A program made the position numbers and the translations under genes. From Methanomicrobium antiquum (GTDB lineage Archaea > Halobacteriota > Methanomicrobia > Methanomicrobiales > Methanomicrobiaceae), in the NCBI RefSeq assembly GCF_029633915.1, contig NZ_CP091092.1, positions 930,001-994,000 of the forward strand: a stretch of DNA of 64,000 bases. The letters are read 5' to 3'. The notes beneath the pieces are model-generated. The model did not search any database, was not told the origin of the DNA, and worked only from the letters and a program-made list of their open reading frames with translations. Below are positions 36,152 through 46,360 of the stretch, piece by piece. Each line of letters begins with the position of its first letter. Within the stretch, counting starts at the first letter, position 1.

Positions 36152-36290
36152 TATGAAAGTCAAAAATCCCTGATAGACTTTCATCATTTTTTATGTGATG
36201 AAAAACGCTCATCATGAATGTTTCACATGAAAGTTACTTCGTAATTTACATGAAATTGTTGATTGAAATAGAATTTCATGAACATTTTTT
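36152..36290 (+). repeat. Dispersed multi-hairpin intergenic repeat, copy D
   Basis: Full copy. Here ATGAAAGTC at the start pairs perfectly with GACTTTCAT (9 bp), while the competing stem reads TTTCATCAT/ATGTGATGAAA. The GTTAC/GTAAT stem has one change and the last stem reads GAAATAGAATTTC. Ends GAACATTTTTT. Lies between the convergent ends of the DUF5611-like gene and leuS, 42 bp from the leuS stop. Confidence 0.88.
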
Positions 36291-36332
36291 ATGAAAATCA
36301 GAAAAAAAGAAATTGAGTTTTTTTTTTGGTTT

Positions 36333-39116
36333 TTACTCAATAAGAATTGCCGGCTTAAATGGCAGTGCCATACGCGCTTTTTGATGAGTGCTTTCATCAG
36401 AATTTACAATATTTACAGGAAGATTGTATTCTCTCTCAATAAATTCCTTTGTTGACTCAAAAACTGCCTTTTCATCAATACCAGATTCAACAATTCTGGT
36501 TACAAGTTTGGGCGGCAGTTTGTGAATTAAATTTGTAATCTGCTTTACAGCATCTGTTGTCTCTTTGCCGCGTTTCTTCATGGACTCATCTTTCATAATT
36601 TCCTGTATGACCCTGTTTCTATCAGAAGTTTGTGCAATTGTCTTAAAGACATCATATTTCCAATTAGATGATACAAAGAGAGTAATTGAAGATGAATCTA
36701 TCTGGATGAGTTTCAGGATTGATTCAATATCTTCAACCGTTCTTGTCAGAAGCTCTTCTGAAAGTTCAATCCCAACATCCACTTTATTACTCTCACATAC
36801 AGGCCAGTTAGCAAATGCAATATTTCCATTATTGCCGGATATCTCCCAGAGCCTCTGGCATGTGAAAGGAATGAATGGTGCAAGAAGCCTTATCCATATA
36901 TTATTGATATCTTTAAGAACAGATGAGCCTTTAACACCTTCCGGAAGGCGGCGGCGATACCATTTCAGGTCTGTTTCAACACCAAAATATGCTTCCTGAA
37001 GAGCCTGCCTTGTCTGGAAAGATGAAAGTGCATCGGTTGTATTTGTAATACGCTCCTGCATCCTTGATAAAAGCCAGTTGTCAATCGGATATTCATCTTT
37101 AAATTCTAAGGAATCATGAATTGTATTCCAGAATCTGTCTATTTGTTTTCTGGTCGATGATACAAGTTCACTTCTCCAGTCAAAGTCCTGCCATGGTTCG
37201 GCACTGCCGACAAGGAACATACGAACAGTATCAGCGCCAACATCATTGACTGCATCCTCAAGAAGAATCACGTTTCCTTTGGATGAGGACATCTTTGCTC
37301 CCTCTAAAAGACCCATTCCAAAGACTACCATACCTTTTGGCTGTAAATCTTCTGAAAAAATTGCATTGTGATGGAATAACTGGAATGTTAAGTGATTAGA
37401 GATCAAGTCTTTTGCAGAGAAGCGGAAATCGTAGGGATACCAGTATAAGAATTCTTTTCTTAAGTCTTCCACTGTCTCTTTTGGAAGAGGTAGTGATTCT
37501 GAATCTCCTTCACCTTTAAAGACATAATCAAATACCTCCGGCGTTAATTTTTCAGCCTCAATCTTCAGGAGCTTATGAGCGATTGTATAAAACGCCATGT
37601 AAATAGTAGAGTCAGAGAGTGGTTCAACAAGCCAGTTTTTGTCCCATGGAAGATGTGTTCCAAGGCCAACCTTTCTTGTACATGCCCAGTCTTTTAACCA
37701 GTCAATTGTTCTCTCAAACTCTGTTCTGACCTCTGAAGGAACAAGATCTATTTTATCAAGCTGTTCATGAATCTGTTTTTTCCATTCCTGATCGCTGTAC
37801 TGCAGGAACCACTGATCTTTTAAAATTCTGACAAAAACACGGCTTCCGCACCTGCACATAACATCTCTGTTGTCGAAGTCATACATAACAAGAGAACCGT
37901 ACTGCTCCAGCATAATTGCCGCAAATTCATCACGTGCAAATTTGACAGGTTTTCCGCCGTACTGTGGAAGCATTTTTCCGCCTGAAAATTCGGCACTGTA
38001 AATTTCCTGAGTAAGTGTTTCCATTCCGGGATCATTTTGATCTGTTATACCGGATTTTTCAACAGCATCCATTGCCGGAAATTCCCCGTATCCAGGAACA
38101 GTGATAAGTGAAATTGGTTTAATTTCAGTATATTTTCCCTGATTTTGAAGATCACGGAGTGCAATATAATCAAAAGGAGCATGGGCAGGAACACTCATTA
38201 CAATACCTGTTGCCATATCAGGATCAACAAATTCAGCAGGCAGAATTTTAACATTCCCACAGAACGGATGTGATACAGTTTCATCAATAAGGCTTCTTCC
38301 TGATATTTCGCCTTCTTCTGTTATTTCATGTTCCTGAAGTGAAAGTTTTAATGCCGCTTCCGGTGATAAAATCCATTTTAAACCATCAAGTGTTACTTTT
38401 TTATAGGTGACATCAGGATTTATCCAGAGGTTTGTAACACCATATGTTGTTTCAGGCCGAAGAGTTGCACATGGAATTTTGTATTCTCCCCAGTTAAACA
38501 TCACAAGAGTGAATTTTACAATTTCAGCTTTTTCACCCTCTAAAAGATCATGATCTCCTACAGGATTATCACACTGGGGGCAGTACTTGACAGGATGTGC
38601 ACCTCGAATAACCCTGTTTTGCTCCATTAAATGCAGATACTGCCACTCAATAAATTTGCTGTACTGCGGATATACTGTTGTGAACCTGCGTCTCCAGTCA
38701 ATTGAAAGTCCGCATGAGCTCATGACTCTTTCATACTCATTGCTGAAGTACTTTACAATCTCCATCGGGTCAACAAATTTATTTAAAATATCCTCAGGAA
38801 CGCGGTACAATTCCCGATAAAGCCTGGTTGTTTTTTCATCGCCGTTTGCAATCCTTTTCGAGATTCCAATAACAGGAGAGCCTGTTACATGAAATGCCAT
38901 AGGAAAAAGAACATGTTTCCCCTGCATCCTCTTGTACCGTGCAATAACATCCGGCACGATATATGTTCGCCCGTGACCGACATGCATAGCACCGCTTGGA
39001 TAAGGATAGGCAACATTCAGGTAAAATTTCTCTGAATCGTTAGGATCGACCTCAAAATCCTGTTTCCATGATTCAAGACATTTATTTTCATAATTTTTCA
39101 TATCATATTTACTCAA
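36333..39116 (-). CDS. leuS: Leucyl-tRNA synthetase (archaeal type)
   Basis: 927-aa class I synthetase. The HIGH motif is [14 protein letters not shown] (HVGH at residues 45-48), a CP1 editing domain lies at about 190-440 with [13 protein letters not shown] and the conserved Thr-rich editing site, and [10 protein letters not shown] is the KMSKS motif. The long C-terminal helical region is typical of archaeal/eukaryotic LeuS. Ends convergently with the DUF5611-like gene. Downstream partner of the PIN-ATPase operon on the same strand (39-nt gap). Confidence 0.97.
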   Translation of the reverse strand: MSKYDMKNYENKCLESWKQDFEVDPNDSEKFYLNVAYPYPSGAMHVGHGRTYIVPDVIARYKRMQGKHVLFPMAFHVTGSPVIGISKRIANGDEKTTRLYRELYRVPEDILNKFVDPMEIVKYFSNEYERVMSSCGLSIDWRRRFTTVYPQYSKFIEWQYLHLMEQNRVIRGAHPVKYCPQCDNPVGDHDLLEGEKAEIVKFTLVMFNWGEYKIPCATLRPETTYGVTNLWINPDVTYKKVTLDGLKWILSPEAALKLSLQEHEITEEGEISGRSLIDETVSHPFCGNVKILPAEFVDPDMATGIVMSVPAHAPFDYIALRDLQNQGKYTEIKPISLITVPGYGEFPAMDAVEKSGITDQNDPGMETLTQEIYSAEFSGGKMLPQYGGKPVKFARDEFAAIMLEQYGSLVMYDFDNRDVMCRCGSRVFVRILKDQWFLQYSDQEWKKQIHEQLDKIDLVPSEVRTEFERTIDWLKDWACTRKVGLGTHLPWDKNWLVEPLSDSTIYMAFYTIAHKLLKIEAEKLTPEVFDYVFKGEGDSESLPLPKETVEDLRKEFLYWYPYDFRFSAKDLISNHLTFQLFHHNAIFSEDLQPKGMVVFGMGLLEGAKMSSSKGNVILLEDAVNDVGADTVRMFLVGSAEPWQDFDWRSELVSSTRKQIDRFWNTIHDSLEFKDEYPIDNWLLSRMQERITNTTDALSSFQTRQALQEAYFGVETDLKWYRRRLPEGVKGSSVLKDINNIWIRLLAPFIPFTCQRLWEISGNNGNIAFANWPVCESNKVDVGIELSEELLTRTVEDIESILKLIQIDSSSITLFVSSNWKYDVFKTIAQTSDRNRVIQEIMKDESMKKRGKETTDAVKQITNLIHKLPPKLVTRIVESGIDEKAVFESTKEFIEREYNLPVNIVNSDESTHQKARMALPFKPAILIE

Positions 39117-39155
39117 TCTGTATCACTCCGTAGTTTTTTGAAAAAAAAATTGTTT

Positions 39156-41081
39156 TTAGACAGGTCTGAGTCTGATTTCTTCTCCATCATTATATCGGCG
39201 AATCATTTCCATCGCTATGCTGTTGTTTTTGGACATATGAATTTCACCCTGATCGTTTACTGTTGCTGTAAAAAGGTATTCTTTTCCGCCAAAAACATCA
39301 ACAATTTTTCCTTTATGCTCTTTTGCCATAATTGACAAAAATTTTTTGTCAACTTTTATCTCAATTCCGTTGCTGTTAGCAGAGGATGAGGGAAGTTCAG
39401 GTTCAAGCGATGATGTTTTTTCCACAACCTGCTCTGTATTGTTGGTTCTTGAAAGTTCGCTTCTTGGACGGATGTCTATTCCAATGCTTAATTTGTTTAC
39501 AATCGCTGCAACATTTTTGCCGCCTTTTCCAATTGCCGCAGGAACATCCTTGTCATCAATATAAACAACTGCCTTGTTTTCATTCTGCATTTTCACTTCA
39601 ACTGAACCGTCAGTAAATCGTCCAATTTCTCTTTGAATTTCTCTTTCTACAAGTTTTAAAGAGATATCTTCATCCGGAAGGGTGATGCTTAATACTTCGG
39701 AAGTTTCAGGTTCATCTGCAACAGGGAATTTAAGGACAATAGTTGCACCATCATAGCAGAAAATTTCTGATTCTCTCTCTTTGTTATCGCTATTTACAAC
39801 AGAAATGACAGGTCTTGATGCAATATCATCATCCTCATCAGGAATGCTTTCAGGTACTTTGAATTCAAATGAAACATCATATATCTTTGAAATATCCCCG
39901 TCTTTTATTGAGATGATAGTGTCTATAATCTGTGGAATAATACCAAACTCTGTCTTTCCAATAAATCTCTGAAGTGCATCATGAGCGTCATTTGCATGTA
40001 CAACGCCAACCATGCCAATTCCTGCAAGTCGCATATCTGCAAATACACCAAAATCTGATGATTTTCTGAGTTCATCAAAGATAACAAAGTCCGGTCTCAT
40101 CAGAAGCATTACTTCGGATGTATTTTCCATACTTCCCTCAAGTGCTGTGTATTGAGTTATATGATCAGGCACCTGGATATCACGGGGAGCTTCCATAGTT
40201 TTTACAGAATACTCTTTTTCTGAGAGATATATTGCAATACTCTGGGCAAGAGTCGTTTTTCCAATACCCGGAGTTCCGGTAATTATAATGCCTTTTCTGC
40301 CGGCCAGTAATCTGTTTTTAACAACATCTGCTTTATTATAATCGTCAATATTTCTGTTTACTATTGGTCTTACTGCCGTAATTTCCATACCATCTGAAAA
40401 AGGTCTTCTTGCAATTGATATTCTCATAGAGCCAATCTGAACAATTGTAATTCCACGTTTTTCAAGTTCGATGAATCCGTCAGGATCGCGTTTTGCACGT
40501 TCAAGGATCTCCTGGGCGATGTGCTTTAACTCATATTCGGATATTGAGTCATCCGATAAGACCACATTTTTGCTCTCTTTTAAGGTTCCTTTTTTGGCAA
40601 CGGGTTTCGCGCGCTCTTTTAAAAAAACTGCAAGTGTATTTTCATCGAAATAGTTGTCAATCATCAAAGGCGAGAAATCGCCTATTTGTGGCTTTAAATA
40701 AATAACGTCAAGCCCTTTAGCTTTGGCAACTTCTGATTGAACGACATCGCTTGTTATGAATTTTGCATCATCATAATCAAGAGCAACTCTTCTTATTAGA
40801 GCATCAATTTCTCCGCCGCTTGCAAGTTTAACCTGGTCAAGACTTGGTCTTTCACCAACATATTCTATCTTAATTATCCCTTCGTCTGCAAGTTTTGAGA
40901 GCTCCTGAAGCTCTGTCAGGCCGCTAAAACCTATTTCACGTCCCTGGTTGGCCTGTGCTTCAAGTTCTGCTATTACGGCCTCCGGAACAATTATTGTGGC
41001 CCCTTTATATTCACCAGATTCCTGTATCATCGAGGTGATGCGTCCATCAATAACGACGCTTGTATCAGGTATAAGTTTCAT
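39156..41081 (-). CDS. PIN-domain / PilT-like ATPase / KH-domain protein
   Basis: 641-aa archaeal protein with three parts: N-terminal PIN nuclease domain (residues 1-130; acidic residues Asp6, Asp93 and Asp112 visible), a P-loop ATPase of the secretion-ATPase class (Walker A GTPGIGKTT at 269-277; VIFDELRKSSDFGVFADMR and HANDAHDALQR), and a KH RNA-binding domain with GKGGKNVAA near residue 525. This architecture is a conserved but little-studied archaeal family (COG1855), probably acting on RNA. Gap to hisI 34 nt; leuS follows. Confidence 0.92.
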   Translation of the reverse strand: MKLIPDTSVVIDGRITSMIQESGEYKGATIIVPEAVIAELEAQANQGREIGFSGLTELQELSKLADEGIIKIEYVGERPSLDQVKLASGGEIDALIRRVALDYDDAKFITSDVVQSEVAKAKGLDVIYLKPQIGDFSPLMIDNYFDENTLAVFLKERAKPVAKKGTLKESKNVVLSDDSISEYELKHIAQEILERAKRDPDGFIELEKRGITIVQIGSMRISIARRPFSDGMEITAVRPIVNRNIDDYNKADVVKNRLLAGRKGIIITGTPGIGKTTLAQSIAIYLSEKEYSVKTMEAPRDIQVPDHITQYTALEGSMENTSEVMLLMRPDFVIFDELRKSSDFGVFADMRLAGIGMVGVVHANDAHDALQRFIGKTEFGIIPQIIDTIISIKDGDISKIYDVSFEFKVPESIPDEDDDIASRPVISVVNSDNKERESEIFCYDGATIVLKFPVADEPETSEVLSITLPDEDISLKLVEREIQREIGRFTDGSVEVKMQNENKAVVYIDDKDVPAAIGKGGKNVAAIVNKLSIGIDIRPRSELSRTNNTEQVVEKTSSLEPELPSSSANSNGIEIKVDKKFLSIMAKEHKGKIVDVFGGKEYLFTATVNDQGEIHMSKNNSIAMEMIRRYNDGEEIRLRPV

Positions 41082-41115
41082 TGAAAACCTCCCTTTAAAA
41101 TAATGTATTCAATAC

Positions 41116-41487
41116 CTAATTAGCATATACCTTATCAGGATCAAAAATTTTGTTCCCGACAATTTTTCCATCAACTGTTCTGTAAAAACAACTGTCATAT
41201 CCGGTATGGCAGGCACCGCCTTCCTGATGCACTTTATACAAAAGCGCATCACAATCACAGTCTATTAAAATTTCTGTTATTTTTTGGACATGACCGCTCT
41301 CTTCTCCTTTTTTCCAGATTTTTTTTCTACTGCGCGAAAAATAATGCGCATATCCGGTTTTGATAGTTAATTCTACGGCCTCTTTATTACTCCATGCAAC
41401 CATCAGTATCTTTCCTGTTTTGTTATCCTGGACAACAACGGTAACAAGTCCGTTTTTGTCGTAATTTATATCCAGTTTTTTATCCAT
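41116..41487 (-). CDS. hisI: Phosphoribosyl-AMP cyclohydrolase
   Basis: 123-aa HisI, third step of histidine synthesis. [40 protein letters not shown] is the substrate region (shown in part: [16 protein letters not shown]), followed by the zinc/magnesium-binding [11 protein letters not shown] and [17 protein letters not shown]. Stand-alone form without HisE. It starts right at the end of the peptidase gene (41487/41488) and no other his gene is nearby. Confidence 0.96.
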   Translation of the reverse strand: MDKKLDINYDKNGLVTVVVQDNKTGKILMVAWSNKEAVELTIKTGYAHYFSRSRKKIWKKGEESGHVQKITEILIDCDCDALLYKVHQEGGACHTGYDSCFYRTVDGKIVGNKIFDPDKVYAN

Positions 41488-42279
41488 TCAAATCACTCCC
41501 ATGATAAATTTCATAATTTCATATAGCAAGTCTCCTGCAAATAAGGCAGTAATATAACCAAAAGTTATTGGAATTATAAAGGGAAGGCCGTAAGAAATCC
41601 AGACTTTTCCTGAACGTGTATATATATCCAGTTCTTTTTTGTATTCATCCGGATTTCTTTTTAAATCCTGCGTATACATTCTTCTTTTTCCAGAAATCAT
41701 TCTCTTTACAGATGCTTTAAAGGAAATAAAATTTCTTTGAACACCATTTTCTGTATCTGCAAATTCTTCCATAATAAATCCGAAAGAGTCGGTAATTTTT
41801 TTTCCATCAACAGGAAATCCGACAAACATATTGAAGAGTGGAGCCTTATTTCCTTTTGAAAGATTAAACAAAAATATCCCTAATGGTGCGGCCAGATTTA
41901 AAATCACAGCATTTATCAAAACTGAAAGCGGAAAAAACGCAATTACAGGATAGCCAAATATTGGTTCAAGAGGATATAACGGGACAAGTGCTGTAATAAA
42001 AATAAATGCCCATGCATCAGCACCTCCAAAAAGATGAAGGTATGCAGATGATATGTAAAACATAACACACAGCATTGCCGTGAGAAACAGATATCCAAAA
42101 GCAATTCGTAAATCTTCCAAAAGGAGAACTGCATAAACCCAGCATGACATTGGAATACCAATTAAAAGCATTGGGTACCAGGTCTTAAAAGGAACTCTCC
42201 TTTCTCTTAAATCAAGTAATGATGCATATAATAATGTGATTATTATCGCTGCGGATGAAATAAGAAGCGGTTCTATCAT
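41488..42279 (-). CDS. A24-family prepilin/preflagellin-type peptidase
   Basis: 263-aa membrane aspartyl protease. The first catalytic Asp lies in SLLDLRERRVPFKTWYP (N-terminal LDL-R-R motif) and the second in HLFGGADAWAFI, the archaeal G-x-x-D form, with several membrane helices around them. This class removes class III signal peptides from pilins and archaellins. The gene is divergent from the pilus ATPase/membrane-protein set at 42622-48297, which supports a role in that system (inference). The cytoplasmic insert of about 70 residues between helices is unusual but not unique. Confidence 0.85.
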   Translation of the reverse strand: MIEPLLISSAAIIITLLYASLLDLRERRVPFKTWYPMLLIGIPMSCWVYAVLLLEDLRIAFGYLFLTAMLCVMFYISSAYLHLFGGADAWAFIFITALVPLYPLEPIFGYPVIAFFPLSVLINAVILNLAAPLGIFLFNLSKGNKAPLFNMFVGFPVDGKKITDSFGFIMEEFADTENGVQRNFISFKASVKRMISGKRRMYTQDLKRNPDEYKKELDIYTRSGKVWISYGLPFIIPITFGYITALFAGDLLYEIMKFIMGVI

Positions 42280-42426
42280 GAATATTTAACATTGTATGCC
42301 ACACTTTTTATGTCTGACGATGATTTGACAGTTTGAAAGGATTGTGGTGGTGATGTTTTTCGTTCACTCATTGCAGTATATTTATCAGAATTTCTGTTTA
42401 TAATGTAAAACATGATTGTGATCTGG

Positions 42427-42465
42427 ATGAAATAGTGCATGAATTATTCATTTCATGAATGTTTT
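42427..42465 (+). repeat. Dispersed repeat fragment (terminal hairpin)
   Basis: ATGAAATAGTGCATGAATTATT followed by CATTTCATGAATGTTTTTG in altered spacing matches the last module (ATGAAAT/ATTTCAT stem plus T-run). It sits in the 342-bp gap between the peptidase gene and the pilus set. A TATA-like TTTTTATTTTTAATAAAT lies at about 42580-42597, ahead of the pilus genes. Confidence 0.55.
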
Positions 42466-42621
42466 TGAAAAAAATTATTGGAATAGATATCTTCAAATGT
42501 GATGTATTGGATAAAAACATATTGAAATAATAATACAATTTATGATGATTATCTTATTTCTCCAAAATTCATCAATACATTTTTATTTTTAATAAATTGC
42601 ACAGGAGACATATGAGCAGTT

Positions 42622-43236
42622 ATGCAAATGGCAGAGCTTTTTGAAAAAGCAATAACCAACTCAAAATATTTAGGGGATTTTGAATACGGCAAACTCCTGG
42701 ATTATATTGATGATAAAAATTTAAATGCTGTTGCCACAAATGACAATAAAAAAGGAAGTATAATTCTTATTTTTGTTGACGGTGAAGCAGCAGGTGCGGC
42801 ACAAATTGATGATTATGGTATGCTTTACGGTGATAAGGTAATTTATAGTCTGGATAAGTCAGGGACATTTAAACTTTATACCACTGAGAAAAATTTAGCT
42901 GATTCTCTTGCTGCAAGAACAAGGATTTTTGATAAAAAGTATCTCAAACCTGAAAAATTTTCATCAGATTTACAGGATATCAAAAGCTTTAGTACTAAAC
43001 CGTCAAAAATAAAATTCATTGTTATAAAGGATGAAAAACCACTGACAGGTGTCAAAGTAATATTAAAAAAAGACAATGCCCCCGGCACATATGATTATAC
43101 CTCTTTTGATGGAAGTTGTGGTTTTGTTTTGCAGGGCGGAGATTACCTGTGCACTATTATTGAAAATGAGGAAACTGAACATTCATATCATATAAAACTT
43201 GAAGGGAAAAGCACAGAAATAACAATTAAATTATAA
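42622..43236 (+). CDS. Uncharacterised first gene of the pilus-like operon
   Basis: 204-aa soluble protein of a family I do not recognise. N-terminal part (1-115) has alternating strands and the GEAAGAAQIDDYGMLYG loop; the C-terminal part (from about 125) reads like a small beta-sandwich of the carboxypeptidase-regulatory type (LTGVKVILKK, TYDYTSFDGSCGFVLQGGDYLC). The only good Shine-Dalgarno (ACAGGAGA) is spaced for an ATG at 42612 in another frame, giving a 10-codon ORF that overlaps this start; ATG 42622 or 42628 would start this gene. Adjacent genes suggest pilus regulation or assembly (inference). Confidence 0.7.
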   Translation: MQMAELFEKAITNSKYLGDFEYGKLLDYIDDKNLNAVATNDNKKGSIILIFVDGEAAGAAQIDDYGMLYGDKVIYSLDKSGTFKLYTTEKNLADSLAARTRIFDKKYLKPEKFSSDLQDIKSFSTKPSKIKFIVIKDEKPLTGVKVILKKDNAPGTYDYTSFDGSCGFVLQGGDYLCTIIENEETEHSYHIKLEGKSTEITIKL

Positions 43237-43246
43237 TTATCGGAGT

Positions 43247-46200
43247 GTGTTTAATTTGAAGGAGAAAAAAAGAGGATTTAAAAATTTTTTAAAAAAAGAT
43301 AAGAAAGAAACGGATTTCATAAATTTTGAAACTAATTCTCTTATAAGTAATGAAAGAATTAGTGATGAAAAAGATGATTTAGAAGATAAAACAGGTTTTT
43401 TTTTAAAGAATAAGAACAATTCACAAAACGGTGATTTAACAGATCTCATTAATAAACTGCAATCACAAAAAACAAGCGGGGAATTTATAAGATCAGATAT
43501 TAAAAAGGACATAAAAAAAGAAGAATCTGATTCTAAAAAAATAATTAAATATCCGGAAACCTTCGAGGAAATAACTGAATTTGAGCCTATAGCTGATACT
43601 GAATTAAACATAACAGATGCTGAACTAAATATTGTTGATACTGAGCTGAAGAATAATGAACAAAATGAACTAAGAAAAGATTTGAAGAATAAAGAAATTT
43701 CACACTCTGCAATATCAAATTCTGACCTGTCTAATATTTTGTCAAGAATAAAAAAGACTGAGAATATTGAGGATAGACTGGAAAATCCTGAAAATATGTC
43801 TTCATATAAAAATGGAATAAATCATAATGATCAATATAATCAATACAATAAAAACACTGAGGATATTGAAAATGGGGAAAATACAGAAAATACAGAATCC
43901 GGATCAGACCTGAAACGAATATTAGGGAGAATAAAAAATGCTGAGAAAAGAAAAGACAATATCCCTGAAATTTCGGTTATTCCTGATAAAAATAATCAGA
44001 CTGATAATATAGAAATTCCCAGGAAAGATGAGATTTTAAAATCCAAAGAAGATAATCTTGAAATTTCGAAAGAAAAAATTAATGAGGAAAAAAATGCTGA
44101 TGAGCAGATTATTCAAACAAGAAGAACTGATTCAACCCACTCATCTGACAATCAGGCTGAAGAACCGGATGATAGCTCACAATTTGAATCTTCAATAACT
44201 TTTGAGAAATCAAAAGAATTAGATGAGGCAAATGACCAAAATGGTCAAAATGAAAAAGATCGACAAAGTAATGTTTCGGCAACAAACAAATCTGAACAAG
44301 ATTTGCCTGAAGTTACTTTTTCAGAATCAGAAAGAGAGAACGAATCCTCAAATGAAAAATATTCTGTAAAAAAATACAACGCCAAAAAGACACAATGGTC
44401 ACAGCCGGAAAAAGAAGAAGATGATATTTTAGAATCAACAGATGATCCAGAAATTAATTCCAATCAGACTAAACCTTCATATCCTGCCAAAAAAACAATC
44501 TGGTCTGATGGCGATTTGGAAATTGATGAAAAACAAGCAGGAGTTAAATCTGTAAATGAGATTGATAACAGCTATTCCGGACTAATTCTCCCTGAAGGTG
44601 CAACCTTTGAAATTGAAGAGTTCAGAGCAAAAACATTAAAAGATGGAATTGATTCTGAAGATCACGAATTGATTCTCTCAAAAATAAATAAAATTTATTC
44701 AGAATATTTTCCACCTATTGACCTTGAACAATTAAATAAGCTTGATTTAACTGAAATAACTGAAAAAAAGCCGAAAGAAAAGAAAGGATTTTTTAAGAAA
44801 ACAAAGACTGATAAATCTGAAAAAATTGAATATAACCCTTCTGTTCATGGTCCTGTAGTTGATCTGACTTTTAATGAGGCGGAAGGTGTTGAGGAGGTTG
44901 ATTTATATCCTGTAAATGAACCATACGCATATGTCAGAATAGTTTTTGACAAAAACACGAACGAATACATCTATAAAGTACTTGAGCCTGTCTTAAATCC
45001 GGCAGAAAAAAAATTTTACAGGGAAATCGAACAGCGTCTTTTTGAAACTCTTGATGTTAATACTAAAGAATTAACAAAAGAGAAAGCAGGCGAAATCCTG
45101 AAAGATTCTGTTGATGAAATCATTTTGGATTATGGAATCAAATTAAATCCTGCTGAAAAGGCAAAACTCGTATATCATATCCACAGGGAATTTTTAGGTG
45201 ACGGATTAATTGACGCAGTCATGCATGACAAGTATATTGAAGATATATCCTGCGATGGTCTAAATACACCTATATTTGTATTCCACTCAAATTATGAATC
45301 ATTACAGACCAATTTATTATACAAAGACACTACAGGTCTTGATTCATTTGTTACAAAACTGGCTCAGAAAGCCGGAAAATACATCTCAATTGCTGAACCC
45401 ATGCTTGATGCAACAATGTCTGACGGATCACGTATCCAGATGACTTTGGGAACCGAAGTTACAGCTCATGGTTCAACATTTACAATACGTAAATTTAAAG
45501 ATGAGCCAATAACTCCAACAGATCTTACAGAATGGGGCACTTTTTCTCCTCTTTCTATTGCATACATCTGGCTTGCAGTAGAAGCAGGAAAGTCATGTAT
45601 ATTTGCCGGTGGTACAGCGTCTGGGAAAACAACATCGCTTAATGCAATATCCCTGTTTATCCCGCCGCTTGCAAAGATTGTGACACTTGAAGATACCAGA
45701 GAATTAAAACTGCCACATTTAAACTGGATTCCAAGTGTTACCAGAGAATCATTTGACAAGGATGGAAAAGGCTCTATTGATATGTATGAACTTTTAAGAG
45801 CCGCACTTCGTCAAAGACCTGAGTATATTCTTGTCGGTGAGGTAAGAGGTGCAGAGGCACAGACACTTTTCCAGGCAATGAGTACAGGCCATGTTACATA
45901 TGCAACAATGCATGCAGATTCAGTTGCAAGTGCAGTTCATCGAATCGAAAATCCGCCTCTTAATGTTCCCAGAAATATGTTAAGCTCATTAAATCTTATG
46001 AGCGTTCAGGTTCAGGCAAGAATAGGAGGTCAGAGAATAAGAAGAAACAAGCAGTTAATTGAAATACTGGATATCGATCCAAGGACAAAGGAACTTATAA
46101 CAAATGAAGTTTTCAAATGGCATCAGTCAACTGATGAAATAAGGTATTCAGGAAAATCATACATTTTAGAAGATATAATGGAATCACGCGGCTGGGATGA

Positions 46201-46360
46201 AACAAGAATGGTAGAAGAGCTTAAAAGACGCCAGGAAATTCTTGAATGGATGAGAATTAAAAAGCTTAGAAACTATAAAGATGTCGGAAAAGTACTGATG
46301 TCTTATTATCGCGATTCAGAGGCTGTGATCAAACTTGTAAGAGAGGATTTGTATGAATAG
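43247..46360 (+). CDS. Type IV pilus/secretion ATPase (GspE/TadA-like) with long disordered N terminus
   Basis: 1037-aa ATPase. Residues 1-540 are highly charged, Asn/Glu/Lys-rich and probably disordered, with repeated short motifs ((S/G)DLxxILxRIK at 61-75, 158-172 and 218-233; Y-x-AKKT-x-WS at 377-385 and 412-420). From about 555 it is a standard secretion ATPase: Walker A FAGGTASGKTT (786-796), Asp box LEDTRELKLPH, Walker B YILVGEVRGAE (860-870), and HADSVASAVHR. GTG start 43247 with GGAG upstream. Overlaps the next gene by 8 nt. Archaeal homologues are usually about 500-600 aa. Confidence 0.9.
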   Translation: MFNLKEKKRGFKNFLKKDKKETDFINFETNSLISNERISDEKDDLEDKTGFFLKNKNNSQNGDLTDLINKLQSQKTSGEFIRSDIKKDIKKEESDSKKIIKYPETFEEITEFEPIADTELNITDAELNIVDTELKNNEQNELRKDLKNKEISHSAISNSDLSNILSRIKKTENIEDRLENPENMSSYKNGINHNDQYNQYNKNTEDIENGENTENTESGSDLKRILGRIKNAEKRKDNIPEISVIPDKNNQTDNIEIPRKDEILKSKEDNLEISKEKINEEKNADEQIIQTRRTDSTHSSDNQAEEPDDSSQFESSITFEKSKELDEANDQNGQNEKDRQSNVSATNKSEQDLPEVTFSESERENESSNEKYSVKKYNAKKTQWSQPEKEEDDILESTDDPEINSNQTKPSYPAKKTIWSDGDLEIDEKQAGVKSVNEIDNSYSGLILPEGATFEIEEFRAKTLKDGIDSEDHELILSKINKIYSEYFPPIDLEQLNKLDLTEITEKKPKEKKGFFKKTKTDKSEKIEYNPSVHGPVVDLTFNEAEGVEEVDLYPVNEPYAYVRIVFDKNTNEYIYKVLEPVLNPAEKKFYREIEQRLFETLDVNTKELTKEKAGEILKDSVDEIILDYGIKLNPAEKAKLVYHIHREFLGDGLIDAVMHDKYIEDISCDGLNTPIFVFHSNYESLQTNLLYKDTTGLDSFVTKLAQKAGKYISIAEPMLDATMSDGSRIQMTLGTEVTAHGSTFTIRKFKDEPITPTDLTEWGTFSPLSIAYIWLAVEAGKSCIFAGGTASGKTTSLNAISLFIPPLAKIVTLEDTRELKLPHLNWIPSVTRESFDKDGKGSIDMYELLRAALRQRPEYILVGEVRGAEAQTLFQAMSTGHVTYATMHADSVASAVHRIENPPLNVPRNMLSSLNLMSVQVQARIGGQRIRRNKQLIEILDIDPRTKELITNEVFKWHQSTDEIRYSGKSYILEDIMESRGWDETRMVEELKRRQEILEWMRIKKLRNYKDVGKVLMSYYRDSEAVIKLVREDLYE

